Shown: positions 8,093 through 15,605 of the stretch, piece by piece
Numbering within the stretch: position 1 is the first letter of the stretch
Layout: each line of letters begins with the position of its first letter
Assembly: GCA_964399875.1 (NCBI GenBank)
Contig: CAYNRQ010000019.1
Coordinates: 1 to 17,803, forward strand
Direction of reading: 5' to 3'
Source of the DNA: CAYNRQ01 sp964399875
GTDB taxonomy: Archaea > Aenigmatarchaeota > Aenigmatarchaeia > QMZP01
Length of the DNA stretch: 17,803 bases
Made by a program: the position numbers and the translations under genes
Notes under the pieces: model-generated
Databases searched by the model: none
The model's input: only the letters and a program-made list of their open reading frames with translations
What the model was told of the DNA's origin: nothing

Positions 8093-8627
8093 GATGTTCA
8101 GGGAGAGTTTATTGGCAGAAACCCCGTGTATAAACCCAAAAACCCTGATAGGAAGGACAGTGAGTATTAATCTAGCTGAGTTAATAAACCAAGAATCGAA
8201 ATACTACATGAACATGAAGTTCAAGATTGATAGAGTTGAAGGTAAAAATGCCTACACAAGATTTAATGGTTATCATACTGCAAAGGACAGGCTGTTCAGG
8301 GTTGTCAGAAAGAAACTGCAAAAGGTAAGGACAATGGACACTATAAACACAAAGGATAACTGGAAGATACAGATAACAATGACAACAATACTGAACAGGA
8401 ATACGGATGCAAAGGTGCAGAAAAAAGTAAGAAAAAGCATAGAGGACTTTCTTAAGAAAAACGGGGAAAAATCAACAGTGGATGATATTATAAGATCTGT
8501 TATAAGCGGAAGCATACAGAAAAACATAAAAAAGTTTGGAAGCAAGATATACCCTGTTAGGTTTACAGAGGTCGAGAAGATAGAGGTTATAAAACCTGGA
8601 CCGCTTGAGGGGGTTGAAAAAAAGTAG
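7959..8627 (+). CDS. rps3ae: Small-subunit ribosomal protein eS1 (S3Ae)
   Basis: The 222-residue protein is a clear S3Ae/eS1 homologue of normal archaeal length. After a lysine-rich leader of about 30 residues the conserved core opens with KKWKGKDWYAILAPKMF, followed by GRTVSINLAEL, and later FLKKNGEKSTVDDIIRSVISG and KIYPVRFTEVEKIEV. It is a component of the 30S subunit near the mRNA exit. The ATG at 7959 is supported by a strong GAGGTGA. The gene overlaps the DHH phosphoesterase by 134 nt in a different frame, so the two are translated from one mRNA. Confidence 0.93.
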   Translation: MGQQKVKDLKEEPKEKPKRALKPSEKKETVKKWKGKDWYAILAPKMFRESLLAETPCINPKTLIGRTVSINLAELINQESKYYMNMKFKIDRVEGKNAYTRFNGYHTAKDRLFRVVRKKLQKVRTMDTINTKDNWKIQITMTTILNRNTDAKVQKKVRKSIEDFLKKNGEKSTVDDIIRSVISGSIQKNIKKFGSKIYPVRFTEVEKIEVIKPGPLEGVEKK

Positions 8628-8643
8628 CCATTCCGTTTGATTG

Positions 8644-8661
8644 CCAGAAATCTGATTCTGG
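8644..8661 (+). terminator. Small stem-loop after eS1
   Basis: CCAGAA (8644-8649) pairs perfectly with TTCTGG (8656-8661) across a 6-nt loop, 17 nt after the eS1 stop. There is no immediate T-run, so a role in termination or mRNA end stability is only a guess. Confidence 0.35.
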
Positions 8662-8669
8662 TCTTAACT

Positions 8670-8680
8670 ATTTAAATATA
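8670..8680 (+). promoter_or_regulatory. TATA-like box upstream of EF-2
   Basis: ATTTAAATATA is a good archaeal TATA box, 47 nt before the EF-2 ATG at 8727, predicting a leader of about 20 nt. A second AT-rich stretch (TATTTTTCATATAAGG, 8701-8716) is closer to the start. Confidence 0.45.
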
Positions 8681-8726
8681 AATGAACCTATTTTAAAGCA
8701 TATTTTTCATATAAGGGTTGTTAATA

Positions 8727-10916
8727 ATGGCGAAAGAAGTAACTGAGACTGTTAAAGAGTTGATGAGAAAACCTGAGCAGATCAGGAATATTGGCATTGT
8801 GGCCCATATAGACCATGGCAAGACCACGCTTACTGATAACCTGCTTGCTGGAGCCGGAATGATGTCTGAGGAAGAGGCAGGCAAGGCCCTGAAGATGGAT
8901 TTTGTTGACCAGGAACAGGAAAGGGGAATTACCATATATGCTGCAAATGTTTCTATGATACATAATTATCAGGGGAAGGATTACCTTATCAATCTTATAG
9001 ACACACCAGGCCATGTTGATTTTGGTGGGGATGTCACAAGAGCCATGAGGGCTGTGGATGGCGTGGTTGTTGTTACAGATGCTGTTGAAGGGTGCATGCC
9101 ACAGACAGAGACTGTTTTAAGGCAGGCACTTAAGGAAAGGGTAAGGCCTGTTCTTTTCATCAACAAGGTTGATAGGTTGATAAAAGAGTTAAAACTCACA
9201 CCAGAGGAGATGCAGGAGAGATTCAAGAAGATAATCACAGAGGTAAATGTTCTTATAAGGAAGTATGCAGAGGAACAGTACAAGGACAAATGGGGCGTAA
9301 GGGTAGAGGATGGTTCTGTTGCTTTTGGTTCCGCTGTAAGGAAATGGGCAATCTCAGTGCCTTTGATGAAAGATGCTGGTGTAAGTTTCAAGGACATAAT
9401 AGATATGACAGATAATAACAAGGAAGATGAGCTTTCCAAGAAATCTCCTTTACATGCTGTTGTGTTCAACATGGTCATACAGCATCTGCCAAATCCTTTA
9501 GATGCACAGAATTACAGGATAAGCAAGATCTGGCCGGGGGAAAAAGATTCACAGGCCGCGAAGGACATGATTGCATGCAACCCAGAGGGTAAGCTTGCTG
9601 CCATAGTCACAAAGATATATCCTGATCCACATGCCGGTTATGTTGCAACAGTAAGAATCATGTCTGGTAAGATTATTCAGGGGCAGAGTGTCCATCTTGT
9701 GAGCATGATGAAGAATGAAAAGATACAGCAGGTTTCTATATATAAAGGCCAGCAGCGGATAAATATGGATGAGGTTGTTGCTGGAAACATTGTCGGGCTT
9801 GTTGGTTTAAAAGATGCATTCTCTGGTGAAACGCTCTGTGACCCGGATAATATAATAGTGGGTTTTGAGGCAATAAAACACCTTTTTGAGCCTGTTGTTA
9901 CAAAGGCCATAGAACCAAAGCATCCCAAAGAATTATCCAAATTGATTGATTTCCTGAAGAGGACAGGAAGGGAAGATCCAACCCTTCAGGTAAAGATCAA
10001 TGAGGATACAGGGGAGTATCTTGTCTCTGGTCTTGGCGAGCTCCATATAGATGCTAAGGTTGAACGTCCTTTAAAAGAGGCTGGCATTGATGTAAGTGTT
10101 TCACCGCCTATAGTTATATACGAGGAGAGTGTGAAGGGCGAGACACCTTCTCCCATAGAAGGTAAATCCCCCAACAAGCATAACAAGTTTTACATAATAG
10201 CGGAGCCTTTGGAACCGGAAGTATATCAGGCCATGGTTGATGGAGAAATCCTGGATCAGGAGATTAAGAAAAAGAATGTGGAACTGCAGGAAAAGCTTGT
10301 TTCTTTGGGTTTTGACAAGGATGAATCCAAGAAGGTTAAGCTGATACATAACAAGTGCATACTGCTTGATATGACAAGGGGTGTTCATGCTATTTTAGAG
10401 GTCATGGAAATGATAAAGGATGCCTTCAGGTCTGCCATGAATGAGGGGCCTCTTGCCAGGGAGCCTTGTGCTGCAGTAAAGATAAAGCTTGTGGATGCAA
10501 AGCTGCATGAAGATGCTATACACAGGGGGCCTGCACAGGTTATCCCTGCTGTCCGAAGGGCTGTAAGAGAAGCCATGATTCATGCCGGGGCCTATATCCT
10601 AGAGCCAAAGCAGATAATAAGGATAGATGTTCCTACAGAACAGGTTGGCGGTGCCAGCAAAGAGATAAACAACAGAAGGGGACAGATCCTTGAGATGAGA
10701 GAGGAAAGGGGTGTCACATCCATCAAGACAAAGCTTCCTGTTGCTGAGATGTTCGGATTTAATTCAGCCTTGAAATCTGCCACAGGCGGCCTTGGTTTCT
10801 TCTGGCTGATTGATATAGTTTATGAGCCGTTGCCAAAGGATCTGGAGAAAAAGGTTATTTCCAGGGTCAAGGAAAGAAAGGGTATAACAGAAGAAAAGGA
10901 AGAGGGAGCTGAATAA
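8727..10916 (+). CDS. fusA: Translation elongation factor 2 (EF-2)
   Basis: This 729-residue GTPase drives ribosomal translocation. G1 is AHIDHGKTTL (27-36), G2 is RGITI (66-70), G3 is DTPGHVDFGG and G4 is NKVDR. The effector-domain and C-terminal modules follow, with SGLGELHIDA, NEGPLAREPCAAVKIKL and LHEDAIHRGPAQVIPA. His599 in IHRG is the position modified to diphthamide in archaea and eukaryotes, so this EF-2 keeps the modification site. Length and motif order are normal. I use the ATG at 8727 (MAKEVTETVKELM), the usual archaeal N-terminus, instead of the TTG at 8718. It appears to be transcribed alone, with a TATA box upstream and a strong stem-loop downstream. Confidence 0.97.
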   Translation: MAKEVTETVKELMRKPEQIRNIGIVAHIDHGKTTLTDNLLAGAGMMSEEEAGKALKMDFVDQEQERGITIYAANVSMIHNYQGKDYLINLIDTPGHVDFGGDVTRAMRAVDGVVVVTDAVEGCMPQTETVLRQALKERVRPVLFINKVDRLIKELKLTPEEMQERFKKIITEVNVLIRKYAEEQYKDKWGVRVEDGSVAFGSAVRKWAISVPLMKDAGVSFKDIIDMTDNNKEDELSKKSPLHAVVFNMVIQHLPNPLDAQNYRISKIWPGEKDSQAAKDMIACNPEGKLAAIVTKIYPDPHAGYVATVRIMSGKIIQGQSVHLVSMMKNEKIQQVSIYKGQQRINMDEVVAGNIVGLVGLKDAFSGETLCDPDNIIVGFEAIKHLFEPVVTKAIEPKHPKELSKLIDFLKRTGREDPTLQVKINEDTGEYLVSGLGELHIDAKVERPLKEAGIDVSVSPPIVIYEESVKGETPSPIEGKSPNKHNKFYIIAEPLEPEVYQAMVDGEILDQEIKKKNVELQEKLVSLGFDKDESKKVKLIHNKCILLDMTRGVHAILEVMEMIKDAFRSAMNEGPLAREPCAAVKIKLVDAKLHEDAIHRGPAQVIPAVRRAVREAMIHAGAYILEPKQIIRIDVPTEQVGGASKEINNRRGQILEMREERGVTSIKTKLPVAEMFGFNSALKSATGGLGFFWLIDIVYEPLPKDLEKKVISRVKERKGITEEKEEGAE

Positions 10917-10951
10917 GATTATAATGTTTTTTATGTCACAAGTTAATTCTT

Positions 10952-10999
10952 TTGGTTGTGAAGCTGTCTGTTTGCTTGTTAGCAGCTGTTCACAATCAA
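10952..10999 (+). repeat. Long intergenic stem-loop downstream of EF-2
   Basis: TTGGTTGTGAA (10952-10962) pairs with TTCACAATCAA (10989-10999) over 11 bp with one G-T wobble. The stem continues as GCTG/CAGC (10963-10966 with 10983-10986) past a 2-nt bulge to a 16-nt loop. A further 7-nt match, TTTATGT (10930-10936) to ACATAAA (10999-11005), could extend it. It lies about 35 nt after the EF-2 stop, so it may be a transcript-end structure or part of a small RNA. The rest of 10917-11142 shows no gene. Confidence 0.55.
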
Positions 11000-11111
11000 C
11001 ATAAAGACACAGCATATTTGGCTAGATGTTTAGAACAAAAATGTTATTCATACCCCAACACTGGCTGATTTTACAGTTACCCTGTGCCGATAAAGTACCA
11101 AATGGGGCGAA

Positions 11112-11123
11112 TTAAATATAAAT
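11112..11123 (+). promoter_or_regulatory. TATA-like box of the small unknown gene at 11143
   Basis: TTAAATATAAAT is centred about 26 nt before the ATG at 11143, the expected distance for a leaderless archaeal start. Confidence 0.5.
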
Positions 11124-11142
11124 CTTAAAATGAAGAATACTA

Positions 11143-11571
11143 ATGGCCAGATTTGAGTATAGGCAAAATGGTGTAGGAAAGGCTGTTTTTGTGCATGGTT
11201 ACAGAAGATATGATTTTCATCTTATGAACCTTTTTGGGATACCCAACAAGGTAACAGAGCATGCTTTTTATTACTCTTTTTGGGAAAATGCAGATGCAGA
11301 TGTATTGGACGCATTTGTTATAGAAAGTATTTACTGTGTACCCCCATGGGTTGTCTCTTTTGATGCTGGGATTGATGTTAAGCCATGTGAAAAATACAAA
11401 CAAGTCGCCTTAACTCTTTATAGCAATAATGAAGGTTTTCTGGATGAAAATATAGAGCCTTTCCTAGAAATGATCGGTATGATAGAGAGCAACACGGGGT
11501 TTGATGATGGCGTAAAGGCTGCGATTGAAAAGCACTTTTCTGACAGATTTTCTGGTTCGTTATATATCTAG
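11143..11571 (+). CDS. Unrecognised 142-residue protein
   Basis: I do not recognise a family. The protein begins MARFEYRQNGVGKAVFVHGY and is mixed alpha/beta in appearance, with aromatic clusters (HAFYYSFWENADADVL) and no signal peptide, membrane span, Cys-rich motif or nucleotide-binding motif. The C-terminal third (about 105-135) is probably helical. A TATA box at the leaderless distance and codon use like that of its neighbours support it being a real gene. It converges on the next gene, and the two stop codons share the palindrome CTAG at 11568-11571. Confidence 0.6.
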   Translation: MARFEYRQNGVGKAVFVHGYRRYDFHLMNLFGIPNKVTEHAFYYSFWENADADVLDAFVIESIYCVPPWVVSFDAGIDVKPCEKYKQVALTLYSNNEGFLDENIEPFLEMIGMIESNTGFDDGVKAAIEKHFSDRFSGSLYI

Positions 11572-11843
11572 ATTCTCATGGCCTTTTTTCCGTCCCACAC
11601 CTTTCTGTTCTTTTCTTCTTTCTGAGGTATGGCCAGAAATCTTCCCTTTAAGGGTATAATGAAGTAATGTTCTTCCTTTCCTGTCTTGTCTTTCAGGATT
11701 ATGCTGAACTTTCCTCCCTCCATGGGCTTTCCTGTCTTGGGGTCTGTGTAATTGTATTTAACAAATGTCCCCTTGGAGAGAAGGTTTCTTACTTCTGGGT
11801 TTCCCTTTCTGTCCTTTGTCAGAACTGATTGCGGATACTCCAT
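11568..11843 (-). CDS. Unrecognised 91-residue small basic protein
   Basis: I do not assign a family. The sequence starts MEYPQSVLTKDRKGNPEVRN and is rich in Lys and Gly, with alternating short beta-like stretches (GTFVKYNYTD, KFSIILKDK, EHYFIIPLKGRFLAIP), which suggests a small beta-barrel-like cytosolic protein, perhaps one that binds nucleic acid. No signal peptide or membrane span is visible. It is divergent from the DUF460 gene across an AT-rich 43-bp gap (11844-11886), and its stop codon TAG is the reverse complement of the stop of the convergent gene. Confidence 0.6.
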   Translation of the reverse strand: MEYPQSVLTKDRKGNPEVRNLLSKGTFVKYNYTDPKTGKPMEGGKFSIILKDKTGKEEHYFIIPLKGRFLAIPQKEEKNRKVWDGKKAMRI

Positions 11844-11886
11844 AGCACATCATTTATTTTATAAGTTTTCTAGGTAATAAATAACC

Positions 11887-12455
11887 ATGGTGTTAGCCTG
11901 AACAGAATCTTAAATGCCATCAGAGCATCCAACTCACGGTGGATTGACCCTCTTATAGTTGGTATTGATCCTGGGACAACAACTGGCATAGCCCTGATGG
12001 ATCTGGATGGAAATCTGATTCTTTTGAACAGCAAGAAAAACCTTTCCAGGGCCAGAATCAACAAATTCATCCTGGATTACGGTAATCCCATTATCTTGGG
12101 CAGTGATAAGTTTCCTACACCTAGATCGATTGAAAAAACAGCGGCAACATTTTCAGCCAGGCTTATTGTTCCTCAGGAGCCTTTCCACAGGCTGGAGAAG
12201 AACAGGATTGTGCAGGCCTTTTCTGAAAGAAACGGGAACGTCTGCACATGGAAGAACCAGCACGAGAAGGATGCCCTGACAGCTGCTCTTTTTGCCTGGA
12301 ACCGGATAGAAGCCCTTATGAGAAGGGTGGATAAGAAGCTGAAGAGACACAGATACAGGAAGGACTTTCAGGCATTGGCTAATTTCGTGAAGACAAAGGT
12401 CCTTCTGGAAGGGGAGAACATAGATTCCTGCATAAAGGGTTTTTTGGGAAAATAG
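11887..12455 (+). CDS. DUF460-type RNase H-fold protein with an apparent frameshift near the start
   Basis: The frame open from 11874 to 12455 encodes the RuvC/RNase H-like N-terminal domain of DUF460 proteins. It shows IVGIDPGTTTGIALMDLDG with the putative catalytic Asp, then a segment beginning SDKFPTPRSIEKTAATF, then NQHEKDALTAALFAW. That frame has no ATG, GTG or TTG before 11997, and a start there would delete the DPGTTTG motif. An ATG at 11887 lies about 26 nt after the box ATTTTATAAG (11857-11866), but its frame stops after four codons (MVLA, then TGA). Restoring one base between 11890 and 11898 would fuse that start to the conserved frame and give about 189 residues. So it is either a real frameshift, an assembly error, or a non-standard start. 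The biochemical function of the family is not established. Confidence 0.7.
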
Positions 12456-12510
12456 TGTTGTCTCCGTGTATCCCGAATAAATTCTGGGGCTTTCTTGGCG
12501 AGGCAACGGG

Positions 12511-12570
12511 TGTTGAACCAGACTGATTCATCCATCTTTTGGTTAAAACCAAAGGTTTTCTGGTTCAACA
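12511..12570 (+). repeat. 60-nt nested inverted repeat between the DUF460 and archaeosortase genes
   Basis: TGTTGAACCAGA (12511-12522) and TCTGGTTCAACA (12559-12570) are perfect 12-bp inverted repeats. Inside them CTTTTGGT (12536-12543) pairs with ACCAAAGG (12548-12555) around a TAAA loop. The resulting hairpin-in-hairpin lies just before the archaeosortase promoter region. It could end the upstream transcript, be an operator, or be a small mobile-element remnant. I found no second copy in the window. Confidence 0.7.
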
Positions 12571-12597
12571 TAAATTAAGAGAAAACAATATATATTC

Positions 12598-13185
12598 ATG
12601 ATTATAAAACTTTTCAAGCCCAGAAAGATAACAAAGCAGCAGGCCAGGCTTTATCAGACCCTGGAGTTCTTGGTTCGGCTGCTTGCGCTGTCCATACCTC
12701 TTTATGCGATTTTGCTCTTTGTTGATCTTATCCTTCTCCAGAATCTAGTGGCCCAGGAGATGATGTGGCTGTTTAAGGTCCTTGGCTGGCCTGTCACAGG
12801 AGAAGGCCTTTTGTTTACAACTACAAACACAGGATTTGTTTTTATGATAGCAGAGGACTGCACGGCCTGGAAGTCCATGATATTCTTTTTCGCACTGATA
12901 TTTGCTGTACCGGGAAAATTCTTTAAAAAGAAGGCTTTTGGAATGAAAAAACCCAGCACACTGAAAAGGAGATTAATCGGTCTTGGGATCGGGATTCCTG
13001 TGATATGGGTAGGGAATCTGGCAAGGATACTTGGAATTGTATGGGTTGAGCAGACCTTTGGGGCTGAAACAGCTATGATTGTTCATGCATATCTATGGCA
13101 GTTGGGTCTGATTGTTCTGGTTTTGCTGCTGTGGTTTGTTTGGCTGTTGATGAGCAAGAAAAATAGTAACTATAAATTGCGGTAA
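12598..13185 (+). CDS. Archaeosortase/exosortase-family transpeptidase
   Basis: This 195-residue multi-pass membrane protein has spans near 25-50, 73-86, 92-106, 125-148 and 160-186. The three residues that define the exosortase/archaeosortase superfamily are present in order: Cys88 in AEDCTAWKS, Arg143 in GNLARILGI and His163 in IVHAYLWQL. Members cleave C-terminal tripartite signals of surface proteins and attach them to a lipid or glycan. No protein in the window has a recognisable PGF-CTERM-like signal, so the substrate is unknown. The next gene, 15 nt downstream, encodes a membrane-anchored extracellular protein and is probably its partner. The start is supported by an AT-rich box (ACATAAATTAAG, 12568-12579) about 25 nt upstream. 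Confidence 0.85.
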   Translation: MIIKLFKPRKITKQQARLYQTLEFLVRLLALSIPLYAILLFVDLILLQNLVAQEMMWLFKVLGWPVTGEGLLFTTTNTGFVFMIAEDCTAWKSMIFFFALIFAVPGKFFKKKAFGMKKPSTLKRRLIGLGIGIPVIWVGNLARILGIVWVEQTFGAETAMIVHAYLWQLGLIVLVLLLWFVWLLMSKKNSNYKLR

Positions 13186-13200
13186 ATCTTAAAAATAAAT

Positions 13201-13881
13201 ATGCATGTGGATATGATAATCGCTTTTTCGGTATTCCTGATCTTTGTTATATGGGGATTTAGCTATTATTCCACAATATTTGCTGATACAGGAGAAAACA
13301 TGGGGAATATTCTAAGCAGTGTTTATGAAAAGGTTTTGGGTTTTTTGGCAATCAATGTTTATGACACTCCTGTGCATTATAATTCCACAGGTCCTGCTTC
13401 TAATGCTGTGCTTTATTTAACATACACATGGAGTTCAGGAACAAAAAATTCTACAAGGATTTTATTAAACGGACAGCAGCTTCCTTGCATAATATCTGGT
13501 AACACCCTTTACTGGCAAACAGATCTTGTAGCAGGCACAAACTATTTCGTAATGAGGACCACAAATCAGGATGAAAATATGAACTGCATTGGTGGCTTTG
13601 ATACAGGGAATGCAAATCAAACCATACCGTGGGTCGAGGAGACAAAACAGATGATATCCCAGAATAGAATAGACCGGATGGAGAGTATGGATTATGTTGC
13701 ATTTAAAAACATCTTGGGAATAGATAGGAATTTCAGAATTGAAATAAATAGAACTGAAACAGGTAATATGACAGTTTATGGAGCAGACCTGCCTCCTATT
13801 ACAAACGTTTATTCAAAGCAATCATGGTATAAGATATTTGAATCAAATCAGAAAGCAGAGCTTACTGTGTCTGTATGGTGA
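13201..13881 (+). CDS. Membrane-anchored pilin-like exported protein next to the archaeosortase
   Basis: The 226 residues begin MHVDMIIAFSVFLIFVIWGF, a single N-terminal hydrophobic helix preceded by a VD pair. This resembles the S-V-D-F-L-I-A-F type N-terminus of many archaeal pilin-like proteins, though the normal class III cleavage site ahead of it is missing. The remainder (about 45-226) is extracellular in character: NxS/T sites, few Lys early on, beta-rich strands (NAVLYLTYTWSSG) and one Cys pair (about residues 95 and 125). It has no C-terminal membrane span, so it does not look like a standard archaeosortase substrate. The start lies 15 nt after the archaeosortase stop, and a box (CTATAAATT, 13170-13178) inside that gene may give it its own promoter. 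Confidence 0.65.
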   Translation: MHVDMIIAFSVFLIFVIWGFSYYSTIFADTGENMGNILSSVYEKVLGFLAINVYDTPVHYNSTGPASNAVLYLTYTWSSGTKNSTRILLNGQQLPCIISGNTLYWQTDLVAGTNYFVMRTTNQDENMNCIGGFDTGNANQTIPWVEETKQMISQNRIDRMESMDYVAFKNILGIDRNFRIEINRTETGNMTVYGADLPPITNVYSKQSWYKIFESNQKAELTVSVW

Positions 13882-13898
13882 TTGACTAAGCAGGGTAT

Positions 13899-13909
13899 TA
13901 GCTATTTAT
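13899..13909 (+). promoter_or_regulatory. TATA-like box of the thioredoxin reductase gene
   Basis: The run CTATTTATATA is about 30 nt before the ATG at 13935, and no Shine-Dalgarno sequence is present, which fits a leaderless transcript. Confidence 0.45.
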
Positions 13910-13934
13910 ATAGCAACTACAAAAAATATAGAAT

Positions 13935-14879
13935 ATGCTTGATGTTGTTATAATAGGTGCAGGACCTGCTGGATTAACAGCAGGCATCTTTGCGGTAAGA
14001 AGGACATTAAAAGTGCTGGTTTTAGGGGATCCTGGAAGCCCACCAACAATTACAGAGGCGACACTGGTGGATGACTGGCCTAGCATACCCAATATAAAGG
14101 GCCCTGATTTAATGGTTAAATTCCAGGAACATGCAAAGAGAATGAATGTTCCTGTTAAGAATGAAAAAGTCCTTGAAATAAAAAAATCAGGCAAGAACTT
14201 CTTGGTTAAAACAGAAAAAAACGTGTATGAAACAAAAACAATTATTTTTGCAACAGGGGCAAGGCACAGAAAGGTTGCTGTCCCTGGTGAGGAAGAATTC
14301 GCAGGGAAGGGTGTTTCTTATTGTGCTAACTGCGATGGGCCTTTGTTCAAGGGCAAGAAGGTCCTGGTTGTTGGCGGGGGAGACACGGCAACCACATATG
14401 CACTGTTACTTGAGCAAATCGGAGCTGATACAACCCTTATACACAGAAGAAATCAGTTAAGGGCTGTGGAAACCTTTCAGAAACAGATTTTCAAATCAGA
14501 CATAAAGATAATCTGGGACACTGTTCTTAAAGAGATAAAGGGTGATAGGTTTGTCAAAAGCGTTGTTATAGAAAATGTGAAAACAAAGAAAAGAACAGAA
14601 CTGCAAATGGATGGTGTTTTCATTGCTATTGGTTCTGTTCCGATGAATGAGCTGGGTAAGAATATAGGTCTTAAGGTAGACAAGTCTGGTTTTATAGAGG
14701 TTGATAAGGAGCAGAAGACCAATGTGCATGGTATTTTTGCAGCAGGAGACTGCTGTAATAATCCTACAAAAAGAATAATAACAGCGTGCGGTGATGGTTC
14801 AAAGGCAGCTGAAACCGCTTATATGTACATACAAGAAAAAAGGCTTTTGGAAGAAAAAAAGAACAGTGGGAAGGCTTAA
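13935..14879 (+). CDS. trxB: Thioredoxin reductase (FAD/NAD(P)H-dependent)
   Basis: The 314-residue flavoprotein has the two-domain layout of low-molecular-weight thioredoxin reductase. The FAD motif GAGPAG is at 8-13, the redox pair is Cys130-A-N-Cys133 in YCANCDGPLFKGK, the pyridine-nucleotide motif GGGDTA is at 147-152, HRR at 170-172 indicates NADPH preference, and the second FAD motif FAAGDC lies near 270. It passes electrons from NAD(P)H to a thioredoxin or glutaredoxin-like partner, which is not encoded here. Length and motifs are complete, so it should be active. It is transcribed from its own TATA box, and the downstream PurO-like gene begins 41 nt later with its own ribosome-binding site. 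Confidence 0.93.
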   Translation: MLDVVIIGAGPAGLTAGIFAVRRTLKVLVLGDPGSPPTITEATLVDDWPSIPNIKGPDLMVKFQEHAKRMNVPVKNEKVLEIKKSGKNFLVKTEKNVYETKTIIFATGARHRKVAVPGEEEFAGKGVSYCANCDGPLFKGKKVLVVGGGDTATTYALLLEQIGADTTLIHRRNQLRAVETFQKQIFKSDIKIIWDTVLKEIKGDRFVKSVVIENVKTKKRTELQMDGVFIAIGSVPMNELGKNIGLKVDKSGFIEVDKEQKTNVHGIFAAGDCCNNPTKRIITACGDGSKAAETAYMYIQEKRLLEEKKNSGKA

Positions 14880-14906
14880 AACTTTCTTATAACTATTTAT
14901 AACATT

Positions 14907-14914
14907 AAGGTGGT
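14907..14914 (+). promoter_or_regulatory. Shine-Dalgarno site of the PurO-like gene
   Basis: AAGGTGGT lies 6 nt before the ATG at 14921. It fixes the start although the gene is frameshifted further on. A TATA-like CTATTTATAA is at 14892-14901. Confidence 0.6.
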
Positions 14915-14920
14915 TTGTGA

Positions 14921-15552
14921 ATGTATCTTGGAAGAATTGTCGGTATTGGTCTTTTGCCTAACGGGAAAGAATATATTGCATATGCAGTTACTGGAAGAAG
15001 CAAAGGCAGTCAAGAAAGAGTAGCAATGGTCAGTGAAGATAATAAATTCAAGGGAATTAATATAGGTCATGTTGATCCAGAAAATATCACTCCTGAACAG
15101 CATGCAATGAAGGAGTGGATTTTCTATGATGGTATTTTAGTTCCAAAAGATTGGCCGAATAAGCCACATGATTATTCTGCATTGGTCTCAAACGGTGTTC
15201 AGACCACGGGCACAGCAAATGTCTTAATATCCTTTGATATGGGTATAGATATGAGTCCGGAACAGGCTGCAACAATCACATTGAATATTCTAGATGCTGA
15301 AGAGGATAGTTACAGAACACCGAGGATACTTGGTATTCTGGGGGAAGATTCGGAATATTATCTTGCTATTAAAACAAAAGACGGTTTGTTGATGAACATT
15401 TTAATGAGTTGAAATCAGGCAAGATGCATTATGTTGCAGCATATGTAGGTGATCCTGATTCAAATGATGTTGTTGTTCCAAACCGTAAAAGAGGTCCGAT
15501 AGATGATATAGCTGTTAAAAACAAACGTGTGCTGGGTGATGATACCTCTTGA
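14921..15552 (+). pseudogene. purO: PurO-like IMP cyclohydrolase, frameshifted near codon 156
   Basis: The N-terminus MYLGRIVGIG with AYAVTGRS resembles archaeal IMP cyclohydrolase (PurO, last step of IMP synthesis), whose members begin MYxGR and carry a YRVSSRS-like segment. The 163-residue frame stops at 15410-15412. The frame one base back continues from about 15391 without a stop as DEHFNELKSGKMHYVAAYVGD, then PNRKRGPIDDIAVKNKRVLG, to TGA at 15550-15552. Joined, the two give about 210 residues, the usual PurO length. The break, in GGTTTGTTGATG (15383-15394), therefore looks like a one-base loss. It may be recent decay, an assembly error, or programmed shifting. The FPNR residues of typical PurO are replaced by a segment reading SKGSQER, so the activity may differ even if the frame is intact. 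No other purine genes are nearby. Confidence 0.6.
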
Positions 15553-15605
15553 TTAGATTATTTGCTGGAAAATATTAATAAATATTATAGAGTGCTATTT
15601 TTGTT

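Noticed and set aside
8981..9478. 165-codon minus-strand ORF within EF-2
   Set aside because: Lies entirely antisense to conserved EF-2 sequence; Ser/Thr/Leu-rich shadow composition.
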